Assembly: GCF_001477625.1 (NCBI RefSeq)
Contig: NZ_CP013692.1
Location: 4,774,001 to 4,838,000, forward strand
Direction: 5' to 3'
From: Paucibacter sp. KCTC 42545
Lineage (GTDB): Bacteria > Pseudomonadota > Gammaproteobacteria > Burkholderiales > Burkholderiaceae_C
Length of the DNA stretch: 64,000 bases
Shown: in pieces, positions 19,201 to 29,590 of the stretch
Layout of the letters: each line of letters opens with the position of its first letter
Position numbering within the stretch: the first letter of the stretch is position 1
Position numbers and translations under genes: made by a program
Notes under the pieces: generated by a model
The model's input: only the letters and a program-made list of their open reading frames with translations
Databases searched by the model: none
Told to the model about the DNA's origin: nothing

Positions 19201-19457
19201 AAAGCGTGTTCGAGGAAGCGCGCATCTCCGGCCTGCCCGCGCTGGCCAGCGCGGCGCACCGGCTTAAAGGCTTGTCAGGAAATCTCGGCCTTTCTCGGCT
19301 GGCGCAAAGTGCCGAAAGTTTGGAGACGGCCGCCGGCGGCCGTGGCGACCCCGCGCAAGTGCCTGCTGCCTTGACTGCCCTGATCCGCGAGATCGCCCCC
19401 ATGGTCAGCAGCATCGCGGCCTGGCATGAGGCCTATACGGCCAGGATAAAAGCCTGA
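16248..19457 (+). CDS. Hybrid histidine kinase: membrane - PAS-PAS - HisKA - HATPase - REC - HPt
   Basis: 1069 residues. Start TTG 16248 is preferred because GTGAGGAG lies six bases upstream; the ATG at 16278 has no ribosome-binding site. About six hydrophobic helices (residues ~45-205) form a membrane sensor block without a large periplasmic loop. Two PAS-like domains follow, then HisKA with phospho-His about 527 (NMSHEIRTPLNAVLG), HATPase (GTGLGLSISSRLA), a receiver domain with Asp about 816 (LMDVQMPEMDGYE), an Ala/Pro/Thr linker, and an HPt domain with His about 1004 (AHRLKGLSGNLG). A full His-Asp-His phosphorelay is thus present in one chain, and the preceding response regulator is the likely final acceptor. 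Confidence 0.92.
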   Translation: MQAPPPDPSSMPKLELGGAKAWQRRQQTLRDFELRLEDRVKRSASVFLLLVVLGVLAFLAAKLMLTELSWAARLQRMAAGMLYLGAALVSLGLLHRVSVRAGTLFFCWSALALQLGAAAYYGTGLYSSGMATLVALLAVVGLLLGPGAAVRGTVLTVLGILGLWFMQEQDLLGKVEPNTFPPLASFAVVLVMCALVVGWLALRHGTLFREVMLSLDSSRQLLADTLRAQQTAVEELRASDDRMRVLLDHSLSCTLILDGETGQLRFANAQTLLKHGCERISELDASLFFPGDPFSREQGLAHMREVLSQGAQYFEWQTRHRDGTPIWWDIKLERLHVCGETIVVAFAHDITERLRAENELRVQRARLEEQVNERTHELISEKQRLQDIIEALPITLSIRDCQGRYTLLNRSFELATGHGREQVLGLSARHFMPAEIAAEIADTDAQLIAGKASMTTERQIMHPVDGMHDYLVTTVPLLDARKRTYALLNLGTDVTSLKRLQRELSLAKDEAEHLARVKSEFLANMSHEIRTPLNAVLGLAQLGVGRAGDPAAARSGFERITRSGRHLLSVINDILDYSKVESGKLEIDPLPCNLSHLAREVLDLVAERAEAKHLRLRLDYEVAEDWVAIDALRVTQILVNLLANAIKFTDKGRVTLGVTQAADGLRLSVTDTGVGIAPEQQARIFKAFEQADSSVTRQFGGTGLGLSISSRLAEAMGGEITVSSEVGKGSCFTLRLPCVVVSGEAHAQPLINAAVPPDLLRGLRILIVDDVDINREILQDLLCLAGAEVMSADSGEQALARLGEAGPEGYDLVLMDVQMPEMDGYETTRRLHQMAPRLRVIALTAHALPEERRKCVAAGMLGHVTKPIDQAELMQALLEHSHDLPRRAADAISPSQLVPLDAAPDVQPRAPAMAPASPPTSVSTESQDSAVPTAPTVPTAPAARTSFWPDLPGCDFEAALTRCAGRQELLAKLLGTFAKQYAQYQSVFEEARISGLPALASAAHRLKGLSGNLGLSRLAQSAESLETAAGGRGDPAQVPAALTALIREIAPMVSSIAAWHEAYTARIKA

Positions 19458-19485
19458 GGCCTGGCACGGCCATCTCGCCTCAGGC
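19452..19485. terminator. Hairpin between convergent kinase and oxygenase genes
   Basis: GCCTGAGGC at 19452-19460 is perfectly complementary to GCCTCAGGC at 19477-19485, with a 16-base loop. It covers the stop codons of both convergent genes. There is no T-run, so a shared weak terminator is a guess. Confidence 0.45.
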
Positions 19486-20181
19486 GGCGATCAACCAGCC
19501 GGTGATGGCGGTGCGCTCGCCTTGGGCAAAGGGCGGCACATAGGACACGAAGTGGCTCTGCGGCACGCGGAACAGGGAGAGGGAGTTGAAGTGCGGAAAA
19601 AAGCTCTCACTGATGCTGCCGTCGGGCGCGCAAAAACTCAGCGCGCCGCCCCAGTCCGCCCGCCAGTGCCGGGTCAGATTGATCACATAGGCCAGGCGGC
19701 GATTCTCGTTGTCCACGTGGTCGTCATGGACCACCAGAAAGCTGCCGCGGGTGTACATGGTGGCCTGGGCGTAGACGCGGTTGATCTCCTGCACCCCGCT
19801 GATCTCGCGAATCTTGACCATGAACTGCTCATCGGCCATCCAGCGCATGAAGCGCGTCAGCAAATCCGAATCCCCGCGTTTGGCTGCGGCCACCAAAGAG
19901 TCGGTATAGAAGGAAAACTGGAACTCCTGGCCGGCCAGCTTGTGTATGCCATCGGCCAGGGCGGCGCGCTGTTCGGGGTTCAGCTGGCTCAGTTGCTCGC
20001 CCGACAGCAGACGGTCGCCCCCAGCATCGCGAAAGCTCAGTGACCAGTCGATGCCATCGACCGCGCGCGCGAGTGCCTCGATGACCACCGGCTCAAAGAA
20101 GTCGCGAATCAAGACCCGACCTTCGCGCTGAAAAGTCGCGGACAAGCTTGCCGTGTCCAAGTCTGGGTTGATGTAGTGCAT
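19480..20181 (-). CDS. 2-oxoglutarate/Fe(II) oxygenase, Tpa1/prolyl-hydroxylase type
   Basis: 233 residues from ATG 20181 (AGGAA upstream). The double-stranded beta-helix core shows the iron ligands HDD in FLVVHDDHVDNENRR, the later His in VPQSHFVSYV, and the 2-oxoglutarate-binding Arg in GERTAITGW. WGGALSFCAPDG and FFPHFNSLSLF match the Tpa1/OGFOD1-like prolyl-hydroxylase family. Such enzymes hydroxylate prolines in proteins (for example ribosomal proteins) or free substrates; the target here is unknown. It lies downstream of a TonB-dependent receptor on the same strand, with a terminator between them that would limit read-through. Confidence 0.85.
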   Translation of the reverse strand: MHYINPDLDTASLSATFQREGRVLIRDFFEPVVIEALARAVDGIDWSLSFRDAGGDRLLSGEQLSQLNPEQRAALADGIHKLAGQEFQFSFYTDSLVAAAKRGDSDLLTRFMRWMADEQFMVKIREISGVQEINRVYAQATMYTRGSFLVVHDDHVDNENRRLAYVINLTRHWRADWGGALSFCAPDGSISESFFPHFNSLSLFRVPQSHFVSYVPPFAQGERTAITGWLIAA

Positions 20182-20197
20182 GCCGTTCCTATCGATC

Positions 20198-20223
20198 AAA
20201 AAAAGCAGGCCCGAAGGCCTGCC
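20198..20223 (-). terminator. Intrinsic terminator of TonB-dependent receptor gene
   Basis: Read on the minus strand, GCAGGC...GCCTGC form a GC-rich stem with a short TTCG-containing loop, followed directly by seven T residues (A-run at 20198-20204 on the plus strand). It lies 28 bases beyond the receptor stop codon. Confidence 0.8.
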
Positions 20224-20250
20224 TGCTTGCTTGCTTTCTTGGAAAAACCG

Positions 20251-22974
20251 TCAGAACTTGTAATTCGCCCGCAGGTAATAGGTGCGGCCCTTCACATCGG
20301 CGTAAGTGGGGTCGAAGCCCACTTGGAAGTAGTCTTCCTGCACGGTAACCGGCGGCTTGTTGTCCAGCAGATTGCGCACACCCACGGTGAAGTTCAGATT
20401 TTTAAAGCCCTTGTACTGACCTTGCAGGCTCCACAAATCGTAAGCGCTGACTTGCTTGACGCGGTCATAGTCTTCATAACCACTTTGGCGGAAGTAGTTG
20501 AGGCCGGCAGCCCAGGCACCACCATCCCAGTCCAAGGAGATGTTTTGTTTGAACTTGGGGATAGGGCCGCCCTTGTCGTACTTGCCCAGGTTCTCCACCA
20601 ACTCACCGGTGACCACATTGGTCTTGTTGCTGCGCGTCAGCAGGGTGGCCTCCCAACCCGGGGTGAAGCTGCCCACGTCGGTTTTGAAACGGTACTTGGC
20701 GCTGAGGTCAAAGCCTGAAACGCGCTGCTTGCTGACGTTCTCGATCGACGCATTGACGTAGTCCAGATAACCCTGCGCATTCAAGACCAAGCGAGAGGCG
20801 TAACCCGAGCTGCTCGTGGTGGGGCCGGTCTGGTTCTTGTACCAGTCCTTCATGATGTCGTCGCCGGTCACATTGCTGATACCGTCGGTGAGCTTGATAT
20901 CGAAATAGTCCACGCCAAGCGACAAGTCTTTGACCGGCTCGAACACCATGCCCAGCGCCAGAGTCTCCGACTTCTCGGGCTTGAGCTTGGGGTTGCTATT
21001 GTTGTAAGCCGTCAGCTGCGTGTCACAGTAATTGGGGTTGGGTGTGACGGAGCAGCCCACCAGGGTGTTGTAGTAAGGATCATTGAAATTGCCACCCAGA
21101 TTGGTGCCAGCCCTGGGCTTGTAGAGATTGTCCAGCGCGGGCATGCGGAATCCCTTGCCCACCGAGGCCCGGAACAACAAGGTCTGGAGCGGGTTCCAGC
21201 GCACACTCAGCTTGGGGCTGGTGGATGAGGCATCGGGAGTGTCAAACTTGCCATCCCGCGACTCACCCTTGGACCCGTTGTAGCGGTCATGGCGCAAGGC
21301 CAGATTCAATTCCACCGCCTTCAGAACTGGCATGTTCAGCTCAGCATAAAAGCCTTGTGAAGCGCGCTCGGCCTGAACTTTGCCTGCATTTCCGGAACCG
21401 CCGACGATGTCACCCGAGCCAGCGATCTCGGAGTAGCCGTCCAGGTACTTCTCCTTGCGCAGATCCATGCCTACAGCCAAGGCGGCGTTGCCGCCGGAAA
21501 GGGCAAACAACTCCTTGGTGAGGGAGAAGTCGAAGCCATCGGTGGTGGTCTCCGAGCGGCGATTCTCACCTGACAGTTCCGCAGTCTTCAACAAGGCCAG
21601 TCCGGCCGCGTCATTGGGGCCGAAGGGGTTGACATTGCCGGTCTTCAAGACCTTGACCAACTCGGTGTCGGAAAAATTGCCAGTCAGGAATGTCTCCACT
21701 GCCTTGGCCTTGGCCTTCATCAAGCCCAGCTTGTAGTCGAAGCCGGCGACGCTGCCCTCGGCACCGACGAGGAAACGCGTCATGTCATTGGTGGTCTTGG
21801 TCAGGCGCTGGCCACCATCCACCATGCGCCAGGCGATCACCAGGTCACCGCGGTAGCCAGGGAAGGTGGCGTCCACGGCGGCAGTGGGGTAGTACTTGCC
21901 GCCGGCTGGGTAGAGGTAGTCGGGCCGACCTGTCGTGCTGGACGGCGTTTGCGATGAGCCGAAGGTGATTTCGTTCTTGGAGTAGGCGAATTCGGCGAAC
22001 AAAGTGTGGTCGTTCGCTGCCTGGAGAGTCGCGCGGGCCAGCCCACCCAGCCGCTCGGAGGCGGGCGAGATGTCGATTTTGCTGGTGTAGTCGTAGCGGC
22101 AGTTTGAGCCGCCCTTGAAGCTGTCCGGCGGGCTGCAGGTGGGGAAGCCAGAGACGCCTGGCACAAAGGAGCCGGCCTTGTCCTTGCCCGTTACGGGGTC
22201 GATATAGCTGTCGTTGAGATAGGAATTCGCCGGGAAGCTATTGCCCGAGGACTTGACCACGCCCAGGTCAGGGCGGTTGCCGGTCTTGGCGAAATCACGG
22301 TCGGCCGCTCGAATCACATCGTATTTCTCGTAGCTCAGCGTGCCGAGGACATTGAACTTGTCCTTGCTCAAGTCGCCAAAGCCAAAGCCGCCGTTGATGC
22401 CACGTACTTTGCCGCCCTTCTGTGCGGGCGATTCGTAGGAGAGCGTGATGTCGCCGCCTTGAAAGTCCCTGCGGGTGATGAAGTTGATCACACCGCCGAT
22501 GGCGTCGGAACCGTAGATGGCCGAGGCTCCGTCACGCAGCACTTCGATGCGCTCGATGGCGGCCAGTGGAATGGCGTTCAAGTCCACGCCTTGCCCCGCG
22601 AAAGGATAGGGGGTGAGGCGGCGGCCGTTCAGCAGCACCAGGGTACGTTCGCGGCCCAGGCCGCGCATGGAAGCGCCGGCCTGACCGGTGGCGTCACTAT
22701 CACCGATGGACTCGCCCATGGAGCGGCCGCCGCCACTATTGGAGCTGAGCCCGTTGACCAACTCTTGCACATTGGACGCGCCGGACTTGTCGATGGCGGC
22801 GCGGTTGATGACGGTGACAGGGACCGAGGTCTCGGCGTCAATTCGTTTGATCGAGGAGCCGGTCACTTCCACCCGCTCCAGCGTGGTTTGCGCCACGGCG
22901 GCGCTGCCCATCAGCGTCAGCCCGCTCGCGTAGATGAGTCCCAAGGCACGGCAAAGTCGTGTTCGCTTAATCAT
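20251..22974 (-). CDS. TonB-dependent outer-membrane receptor
   Basis: 907 residues from ATG 22974 (GGAG seven bases upstream). Signal peptide residues 1-28 end at SAAVAQ. The plug domain (about 35-160) includes VPVTVINRAAIDKSG, ASMRGLGRERTLVLLNGRR and EVLRDGASAIYGSDAIGG. The rest is a 22-strand-type beta barrel ending in the outer-membrane signature with terminal Phe (LRANYKF). It imports a bulky substrate using TonB energy. Ligand unknown: no heme, siderophore or cobalamin gene is adjacent, and no riboswitch or clear Fur box is visible. The adjacent 2OG oxygenase may be related to substrate use. Confidence 0.93.
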   Translation of the reverse strand: MIKRTRLCRALGLIYASGLTLMGSAAVAQTTLERVEVTGSSIKRIDAETSVPVTVINRAAIDKSGASNVQELVNGLSSNSGGGRSMGESIGDSDATGQAGASMRGLGRERTLVLLNGRRLTPYPFAGQGVDLNAIPLAAIERIEVLRDGASAIYGSDAIGGVINFITRRDFQGGDITLSYESPAQKGGKVRGINGGFGFGDLSKDKFNVLGTLSYEKYDVIRAADRDFAKTGNRPDLGVVKSSGNSFPANSYLNDSYIDPVTGKDKAGSFVPGVSGFPTCSPPDSFKGGSNCRYDYTSKIDISPASERLGGLARATLQAANDHTLFAEFAYSKNEITFGSSQTPSSTTGRPDYLYPAGGKYYPTAAVDATFPGYRGDLVIAWRMVDGGQRLTKTTNDMTRFLVGAEGSVAGFDYKLGLMKAKAKAVETFLTGNFSDTELVKVLKTGNVNPFGPNDAAGLALLKTAELSGENRRSETTTDGFDFSLTKELFALSGGNAALAVGMDLRKEKYLDGYSEIAGSGDIVGGSGNAGKVQAERASQGFYAELNMPVLKAVELNLALRHDRYNGSKGESRDGKFDTPDASSTSPKLSVRWNPLQTLLFRASVGKGFRMPALDNLYKPRAGTNLGGNFNDPYYNTLVGCSVTPNPNYCDTQLTAYNNSNPKLKPEKSETLALGMVFEPVKDLSLGVDYFDIKLTDGISNVTGDDIMKDWYKNQTGPTTSSSGYASRLVLNAQGYLDYVNASIENVSKQRVSGFDLSAKYRFKTDVGSFTPGWEATLLTRSNKTNVVTGELVENLGKYDKGGPIPKFKQNISLDWDGGAWAAGLNYFRQSGYEDYDRVKQVSAYDLWSLQGQYKGFKNLNFTVGVRNLLDNKPPVTVQEDYFQVGFDPTYADVKGRTYYLRANYKF

Positions 22975-23452
22975 CAAAAGCTCCAGTCAAGTTTGGTCAA
23001 CGGTGTTGAATTGGGATGGCGATGTCGCGTCGACCGCCGCCCAGGGAATTCCGGACCGTAAAGTTCGGTCGGTAATTCTTCACTCGGGCCCCACCAAACA
23101 AGCACAGGGATAAACCCTTCGAGTTGCCTTTTCGCATCGAGGGTCTGCCCGCCAGACAGGGGACAAACCGGGCATGGTGGAAGGAATTTGCCGGCTGCCA
23201 AGAGCGCGCAGCCTTGCATGCCATGAGCAGTGCGCCATTGCACTTGGCCTCATGAATCAGTCGGGCTAGAGGCACATCCTCGCTCAGCGTGGAGAGCCAG
23301 GTTTGGCATGGCTACGAATCGCCTTCGGGCTATTCGATCAACAGTCACTCGGGCGCACGCAACTCGGCGCGCCGACTGTCTCCATGCGCTTTCATCGTTT
23401 CATTTGGTGATTGGGCGCACTTGAAGTAATTTAGAGTTCAAGCTCCAATCCT
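22975..23452. other. Long intergenic region, no convincing gene
   Basis: About 480 bases upstream of the TonB receptor. It should hold the receptor promoter. Visible structure is limited to a small palindromic element, ACCGTAAAGTTCGGT near 23057-23071, and a CTTGAA...TTCAAG stem near 23420-23442 just before the terminator. Two short open frames (minus 22997-23275; plus 23230-23424) have no recognisable domain or ribosome-binding site and are not called. Confidence 0.5.
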
Positions 23453-23487
23453 GACCCCCGCCCGGCAACCGGCGGGGGTCTTTTCAT
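23453..23487 (+). terminator. Strong plus-strand intrinsic terminator
   Basis: A perfect 10-bp stem, GACCCCCGCC at 23453-23462 with GGCGGGGGTC at 23471-23480, has an eight-base loop and is followed by TTTTCATTT. It is oriented to end a plus-strand transcript, although no plus-strand gene is recognised upstream. On the minus strand there is no T-run, so it is not a good glpK terminator. Confidence 0.75.
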
Positions 23488-23499
23488 TTGGGCTTGGGT

Positions 23500-24996
<1,497 letters not shown>

Positions 24997-25032
24997 GAGG
25001 AAGGGCGCAGGCGTTGGCGCTAGGATGGCGTG

Positions 25033-26610
25033 ATGAATGATTTTGACGTATTGGTGGTGGGTGGTGGTATCAATGGCGTGGGTATTGCACGCGATCTCGC
25101 CGGGCGCGGCTGGCGGGTGCTGCTGGCTGAGGCGCAGGACTTCGCCTCGCACACTTCGTCTTCCTCCACCAAGCTGATCCACGGCGGCCTGCGCTATCTG
25201 GAGTACTACGAGTTTTCGCTGGTGCGCAAGGCCTTGCAAGAGCGCGAAGTGCTGCTCAAAAGCGCCCCGCACATCATGCATGCCCTGCGCTTTGTGATGC
25301 CGCATGACGCGGCCATGCGCCCGGCCTGGATGATTCGCATGGGTTTGTTCCTCTACGACCACCTGGCGCGGCGCGAGTGGCTGCCCGGCTCCAGCGGCGT
25401 CAATCTGCGGCGCAGCAAATTGGGCACGCCGCTGAAGACCCAGTACCGGCGCGGTTTTGTCTATTCCGACGGCTGGGTGGATGACGCCCGGCTGGTCATC
25501 CTCAACGCCATGGACGCGCGCGACAAAGGCGCTGAGCTACTCAGCCGTAGCCCGGTAACGTCCGTCCAGCGCGGGCCCCAAGGCTGGACGGCACGCATCC
25601 AGACCCCGCAGGGCGAACGCGTGGTGCAAGCGCGCGCCCTGGTCAACGCGGCCGGCCCCTGGGCCGAACGCTTCTTGCGCGAGGTGGCCCTGCCGGCCGC
25701 GGGCGAGCCCCTGGCCACCAAGAGCCTGCGCCTGGTCAAGGGCAGCCATATCGTGGTCAAGCGCTGCTTCGAGCATGACCATGCCTACATCTTTCAAAAC
25801 CCCGACAAACGCATCGTCTTCGCGATTCCCTACGAGGGCGACTTCACCTTGATCGGCACCACCGATGTGGAGGTGCCCGGCAGCACGCTGGACGGCTTCG
25901 CCAAGGCGCAGATCGAGGACGCCGAGGTGGCGTATTTGTGCGAGCAAGCCAGCCGTTACTTCACCAAGCCGGTCACGCAGGCCGATGTGGTGTGGAGTTA
26001 TGCCGGCGTGCGCCCGCTGCTGGACGACGCCTCGGGCGACCCCTCCGCCGTGACGCGCGACTATCTGCTGGAAACCCATCGCGACGGCGCGCCGCTGCTG
26101 ACCGTGTGGGGCGGCAAGATCACCACCTTCCGCAAGCTGGCCGAGGACGCGGCCGATCTGGTCGGCAAGATGCTGGGTGGCGAGCGGCGTGCAGCCTGGA
26201 CCGAGCAGGCCTTTTTGCCCGGCGGTGATTTCTCGGAATGGATCTCACGCCAGCAAATCAAACCGCAAAGCCCCAGCCCGCGCCTGGACCCCAAGCTGGA
26301 GTACGAGGCCTTGGTGGCCGCGCTGCGCCTGCGCCATGCCTATTTGCCGGTGGCGCTGGCGCGGCGCCTGGCGCGTGCTTACGGCGCGCGTCTGACGCAG
26401 TTGCTGGGCTCGGCGACCCAGCTCAGCGACCTGGGCGCGGAAGTGGCGCCCGGTCTGTTCGAGGCCGAGCTGCGCTATCTGCAGCAGCATGAGTGGGCCG
26501 GTTGCGCCGACGATGTGCTGTGGCGCCGCAGCAAGCTGGGCCTGCACTACACGCCGGCGCAGCGTGAGCAGGTGGCGGCCTGGTTCAGCGCCCAAGCTCC
26601 GGCGGCCTGA
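25033..26610 (+). CDS. glpD: Aerobic glycerol-3-phosphate dehydrogenase
   Basis: 525 residues. The FAD-binding Rossmann motif [19 protein letters not shown] is at the N-terminus, followed by [20 protein letters not shown], a signature of GlpD, and [11 protein letters not shown] and [15 protein letters not shown] in the second half. It oxidises glycerol-3-phosphate to dihydroxyacetone phosphate at the inner membrane and passes electrons to quinone. With glpK it forms a complete short glycerol pathway; no glpF or glpR is in the window. ATG 25033 has AGGA upstream; a GTG one codon earlier is possible. Confidence 0.97.
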   Translation: MNDFDVLVVGGGINGVGIARDLAGRGWRVLLAEAQDFASHTSSSSTKLIHGGLRYLEYYEFSLVRKALQEREVLLKSAPHIMHALRFVMPHDAAMRPAWMIRMGLFLYDHLARREWLPGSSGVNLRRSKLGTPLKTQYRRGFVYSDGWVDDARLVILNAMDARDKGAELLSRSPVTSVQRGPQGWTARIQTPQGERVVQARALVNAAGPWAERFLREVALPAAGEPLATKSLRLVKGSHIVVKRCFEHDHAYIFQNPDKRIVFAIPYEGDFTLIGTTDVEVPGSTLDGFAKAQIEDAEVAYLCEQASRYFTKPVTQADVVWSYAGVRPLLDDASGDPSAVTRDYLLETHRDGAPLLTVWGGKITTFRKLAEDAADLVGKMLGGERRAAWTEQAFLPGGDFSEWISRQQIKPQSPSPRLDPKLEYEALVAALRLRHAYLPVALARRLARAYGARLTQLLGSATQLSDLGAEVAPGLFEAELRYLQQHEWAGCADDVLWRRSKLGLHYTPAQREQVAAWFSAQAPAA

Positions 26611-26831
26611 GGGTTCACAAGGCGCGCTGACTGCGCAGCAGCAAGGTCGGCCAGGCAGCTGGCGCTGCTGCTGCTGAAAGCCCAGGCAAACGCCCCCTGG
26701 CGGTGCAGCCTGCGCTACCTCGGCCAAGGGCTTTGCGCGGCGGCTTCTCCGCAGGGAGACTGCGCCGCGTTGCAGTTCATTTGCAGCCCCAGACCATGCG
26801 GGAGGCATGGCTGCAAGCCCTGAGAGTTGTC

Positions 26832-28877
26832 ATGAAAATTCGCGCCCATCGAACCCGCCCCTGCCTGGCGCCCGCCTTGTTGCTGGCCTTGCTGCAGGCC
26901 GCCCATGCTGAGCCGGCCGCCGAGCCTGCTGCCGAACGCAGCGCAGAACGCGCATCAGAAGGCAATGCCGAAAAGCTCGCGCCGGTCACCGTCAGCGCCG
27001 CCCGCCCGCAGGCCAGCAAGCAGGTGCTGACCCGGGACGAACTCAGCAAGCTGCCCGGCGGCGGCAACGATCCGATGCGGGCCATGCAGACCCTGCCCGG
27101 CGTGGTGGCGACCAGCGACGGCAATGCCGCGCCGGCCATTCGTGGCTCGCGCCCCGGCGACAACAGCTACTACATCGACTTTCTGCCGGTGGGCTATGTC
27201 TTCCACCTCGGCGGCTTTGTCAGCACCGTGCATGCCGATCTGGTGCAGCAGTTCGACCTCTACACCGGCGCCTTCGGCCCCGAGTACGACGATGTGCATG
27301 GCGGCATCGTCGACGTGCAGCTGCGCAAGCCGCGAACGGACAAATTCGGCGGCAGCATCAGCACCAGTCTGACCGGCGCCGACCTGCTGCTTGAAGGCCC
27401 GGTCAACGAAACGCAAAGCTTTTACTTCGCCGCCAAGCGCAGCTATTTCGACCTCTTCATTCGCGGCAAGAAAACCGACGAAGAAAGTGGCCTGATCTAC
27501 GCCGCGCCCAAGTACCACGACTACCAGGGCCGCTACCTCTGGAAGCTCAACCCCGACAACGAGCTGAGCTTCTACGTCCTGGGCGCGGCGGACGAAATCA
27601 ACTACTCGGTGCCGGCCGATACGCGGCTGGGCCAGCAGCAGCCGGCGCTGGTGGGTGACTCCTCGGCCAAGTACGGCAGCAATACCCAGGCCCTGGTGTG
27701 GGACAGCCGCATCAGCCCGCAAATCAGCAACAAGCTGGCCGTGGGCCATTGGTCTTCCAGCAACCGCAGCAAGGCAGGGTTGGCGGCCGATGTGGACATC
27801 AAGACCGAGAATCTCTTTGTGCGCGAGCAGCTGCGCCTGCGCGTGGCCGAGGATCATGAGCTGACCCTGGGGACGATTCTGTTCTCGCAAAAATACCAGC
27901 TGGGCCTGGACCTGCTGGATGCGCGCTGCACCGAGTTCGATCCCAACTGCGACATCAGCAGCGGCCAGCGCGTCAAGTTGCAAGAAAAGCTGACCGTCAA
28001 CTACGCCAATCTCTATGCCAAAGACCGCTGGCAGATCAGCCCCGAGCTGGCTGCCACCTTCGGCGTGCACTTCACCCGCGACGGCTATCTCAAGCAGAAC
28101 TATGCCGAGCCGCGCCTAGGCCTGGAATGGCGTGCGCTGAAGAACACCACCTTCACCCTGGCCCTGGGCAAACACAATGAGTTCCCCGACGGCGCCCAGG
28201 TCCTGTCCGGCATAGGCAACCCCAAGCTGGAACATGTGCGAGCCAAGGCGGCGGTCGTAGGCGTCAATCAGCGCCTGCCCGAGGGCTGGTCCGTCAAGGC
28301 CGAGGCCTATGTCAAGAAGCTCAGCGGCTTTGGCATCAGCGACCCCGCGCTGAACTACATCAACGGCGGCAGCGGTGATGCCACCGGCCTGGAGCTCTTC
28401 GTCAAGAAGGATGCGATCAACAACAGCAAGTTCTCCGGCTGGGCCTCGGTGAGCCTGTCACGCGCGCAGCGCAAGAATGATTTGACCGGCCAGCAGTTCC
28501 GCTTCGAATACGACCAGCCGGTGGTGGTCAATCTGGTGGGCCAGTACAAATACTCCGACAGCTGGCAGTTCGGCGCCAAGTGGAGTTATCACAGCGGCAA
28601 TCGAACCACCCCGGTGGTGGGCAGCCGCACGGATGCCGGCGGCCGCATCCTGCCGGTCTACGGCGAGATCAACTCCGAGCGCCTGCCGGCCTACCACCGC
28701 CTGGATCTGCGCGCCGACTGGATCGTCTCACCGCGCCTGAGCTACTCCTTCGAGCTGATCAATGCGTACGGTCACGAGAATGTGGAGGGCTATCAGTACT
28801 CGGCCGACTACAAGACACGCAAGAAGGAAGTGGGCTTCGGCTTGATGCCCAATGTGGGCTTGAACTACAAGTTCTGA
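26832..28877 (+). CDS. TonB-dependent receptor (short-barrel type)
   Basis: 681 residues from ATG 26832 with signal peptide to LQAAHAEP. An Ala/Glu-rich linker precedes the plug (VTVSAARPQASKQVLTRDEL, AMQTLPGVVATSDG, AIRGSRPGDNSYYIDFLPV, and the FGPEYDDVHGGIVDVQLR end). The barrel follows and ends in GLNYKF with the terminal Phe. The plug style resembles receptors with a starting 'PGGGNDP' loop and differs from the 907-residue receptor nearby, so the two are not recent duplicates. Ligand unknown. The 221 bases upstream contain no riboswitch I can recognise. Confidence 0.88.
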   Translation: MKIRAHRTRPCLAPALLLALLQAAHAEPAAEPAAERSAERASEGNAEKLAPVTVSAARPQASKQVLTRDELSKLPGGGNDPMRAMQTLPGVVATSDGNAAPAIRGSRPGDNSYYIDFLPVGYVFHLGGFVSTVHADLVQQFDLYTGAFGPEYDDVHGGIVDVQLRKPRTDKFGGSISTSLTGADLLLEGPVNETQSFYFAAKRSYFDLFIRGKKTDEESGLIYAAPKYHDYQGRYLWKLNPDNELSFYVLGAADEINYSVPADTRLGQQQPALVGDSSAKYGSNTQALVWDSRISPQISNKLAVGHWSSSNRSKAGLAADVDIKTENLFVREQLRLRVAEDHELTLGTILFSQKYQLGLDLLDARCTEFDPNCDISSGQRVKLQEKLTVNYANLYAKDRWQISPELAATFGVHFTRDGYLKQNYAEPRLGLEWRALKNTTFTLALGKHNEFPDGAQVLSGIGNPKLEHVRAKAAVVGVNQRLPEGWSVKAEAYVKKLSGFGISDPALNYINGGSGDATGLELFVKKDAINNSKFSGWASVSLSRAQRKNDLTGQQFRFEYDQPVVVNLVGQYKYSDSWQFGAKWSYHSGNRTTPVVGSRTDAGGRILPVYGEINSERLPAYHRLDLRADWIVSPRLSYSFELINAYGHENVEGYQYSADYKTRKKEVGFGLMPNVGLNYKF

Positions 28878-28900
28878 ACGCGAGAGGCATTCAGCTCAGC

Positions 28901-29434
28901 TCAATCCCTGAACGGCCGGGTCGGGAACACCATGCTCTGGCTGGTGCGCAGCACCGTGCCGTTCTGGAAATGCACATTGAAACGCATGGGGTAGCCCGTT
29001 TGGTCGGGTTCGATATTCCAGTCCCACACATCCTCATTGCTATTGCTGAAGTAGACGCGGCTGCGCTCGCGGCCGAGGATGCGGCTGACTTGTTCGGGCT
29101 TCATGCCCACCTCAATGCGGGCGCGCTGCGGCGGCGACAAGCCGTCCAGCACGCTCAGCACCTTGTCGTTCGCATCCACGGTAATCATCATGCAGCGGGT
29201 GCCGAAGGGCTGCTGCGGGTACTCCAGCGTTTGCGTGCCATCGGCATTGGGCCAGACCCGGCCCGGCTGGCCCTGGGCCGCGCGCAGCTGGGCGCCGGTG
29301 CTGAGGCCGGGCTGCACACCGCTGAAATTGCCGGGTAGCTGGGCGCAGGCGCCGAGCAGCATGGTCAGCAGGGCGGCCAGCAGCAGGGCCGAGGCGGGGC
29401 GGGCATGGCGGTGGGTGTGAGCTTGGGCGTTCAT
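28901..29434 (-). CDS. Lipoprotein with SmpA/OmlA (BamE-like) fold
   Basis: 177 residues. Signal peptide with lipobox LLGAC (Cys near residue 30). After it come two BamE-like repeats: a first (VQPGLSTGAQLRAAQGQPGRVWPN) and a second (IEVGMKPEQVSRILGRERSRVYF) followed by VWDWNI and RFNVHFQNGTVL. BamE/SmpA proteins have this alpha-alpha-beta-beta-beta unit, and the true BamE belongs to the outer-membrane assembly machine. This tandem version is a paralogue of unknown role in the cell envelope. Confidence 0.8.
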   Translation of the reverse strand: MNAQAHTHRHARPASALLLAALLTMLLGACAQLPGNFSGVQPGLSTGAQLRAAQGQPGRVWPNADGTQTLEYPQQPFGTRCMMITVDANDKVLSVLDGLSPPQRARIEVGMKPEQVSRILGRERSRVYFSNSNEDVWDWNIEPDQTGYPMRFNVHFQNGTVLRTSQSMVFPTRPFRD

Positions 29435-29590
29435 GGCGGGCCTACGCAGTGGCTGAGGGAATGAATACTGCTGTCATTCTGAAGCATGCGGTGCGCTCAC
29501 GCACTGCTGTGTGTCACCCCGCAAAGGGTCACACAAATGCAGGCTTGCGGGCATACTCGAATGCATCATCGACGGCCCCCGGGAGTCTTC

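Noticed and set aside
22997..23275. 92-codon minus-strand frame upstream of the TonB receptor
   Set aside because: No ribosome-binding site and no recognisable domain; kept as intergenic.
24997..25362. N-terminal extension of glycerol kinase (122 residues)
   Set aside because: It is antisense to glpD, and GlpK proteins begin at the chosen ATG.
26611..26831. Possible cobalamin riboswitch before the 681-residue TonB receptor
   Set aside because: The region is structured and GC-rich, but I could not find the conserved B12-box sequence, so no call is made.
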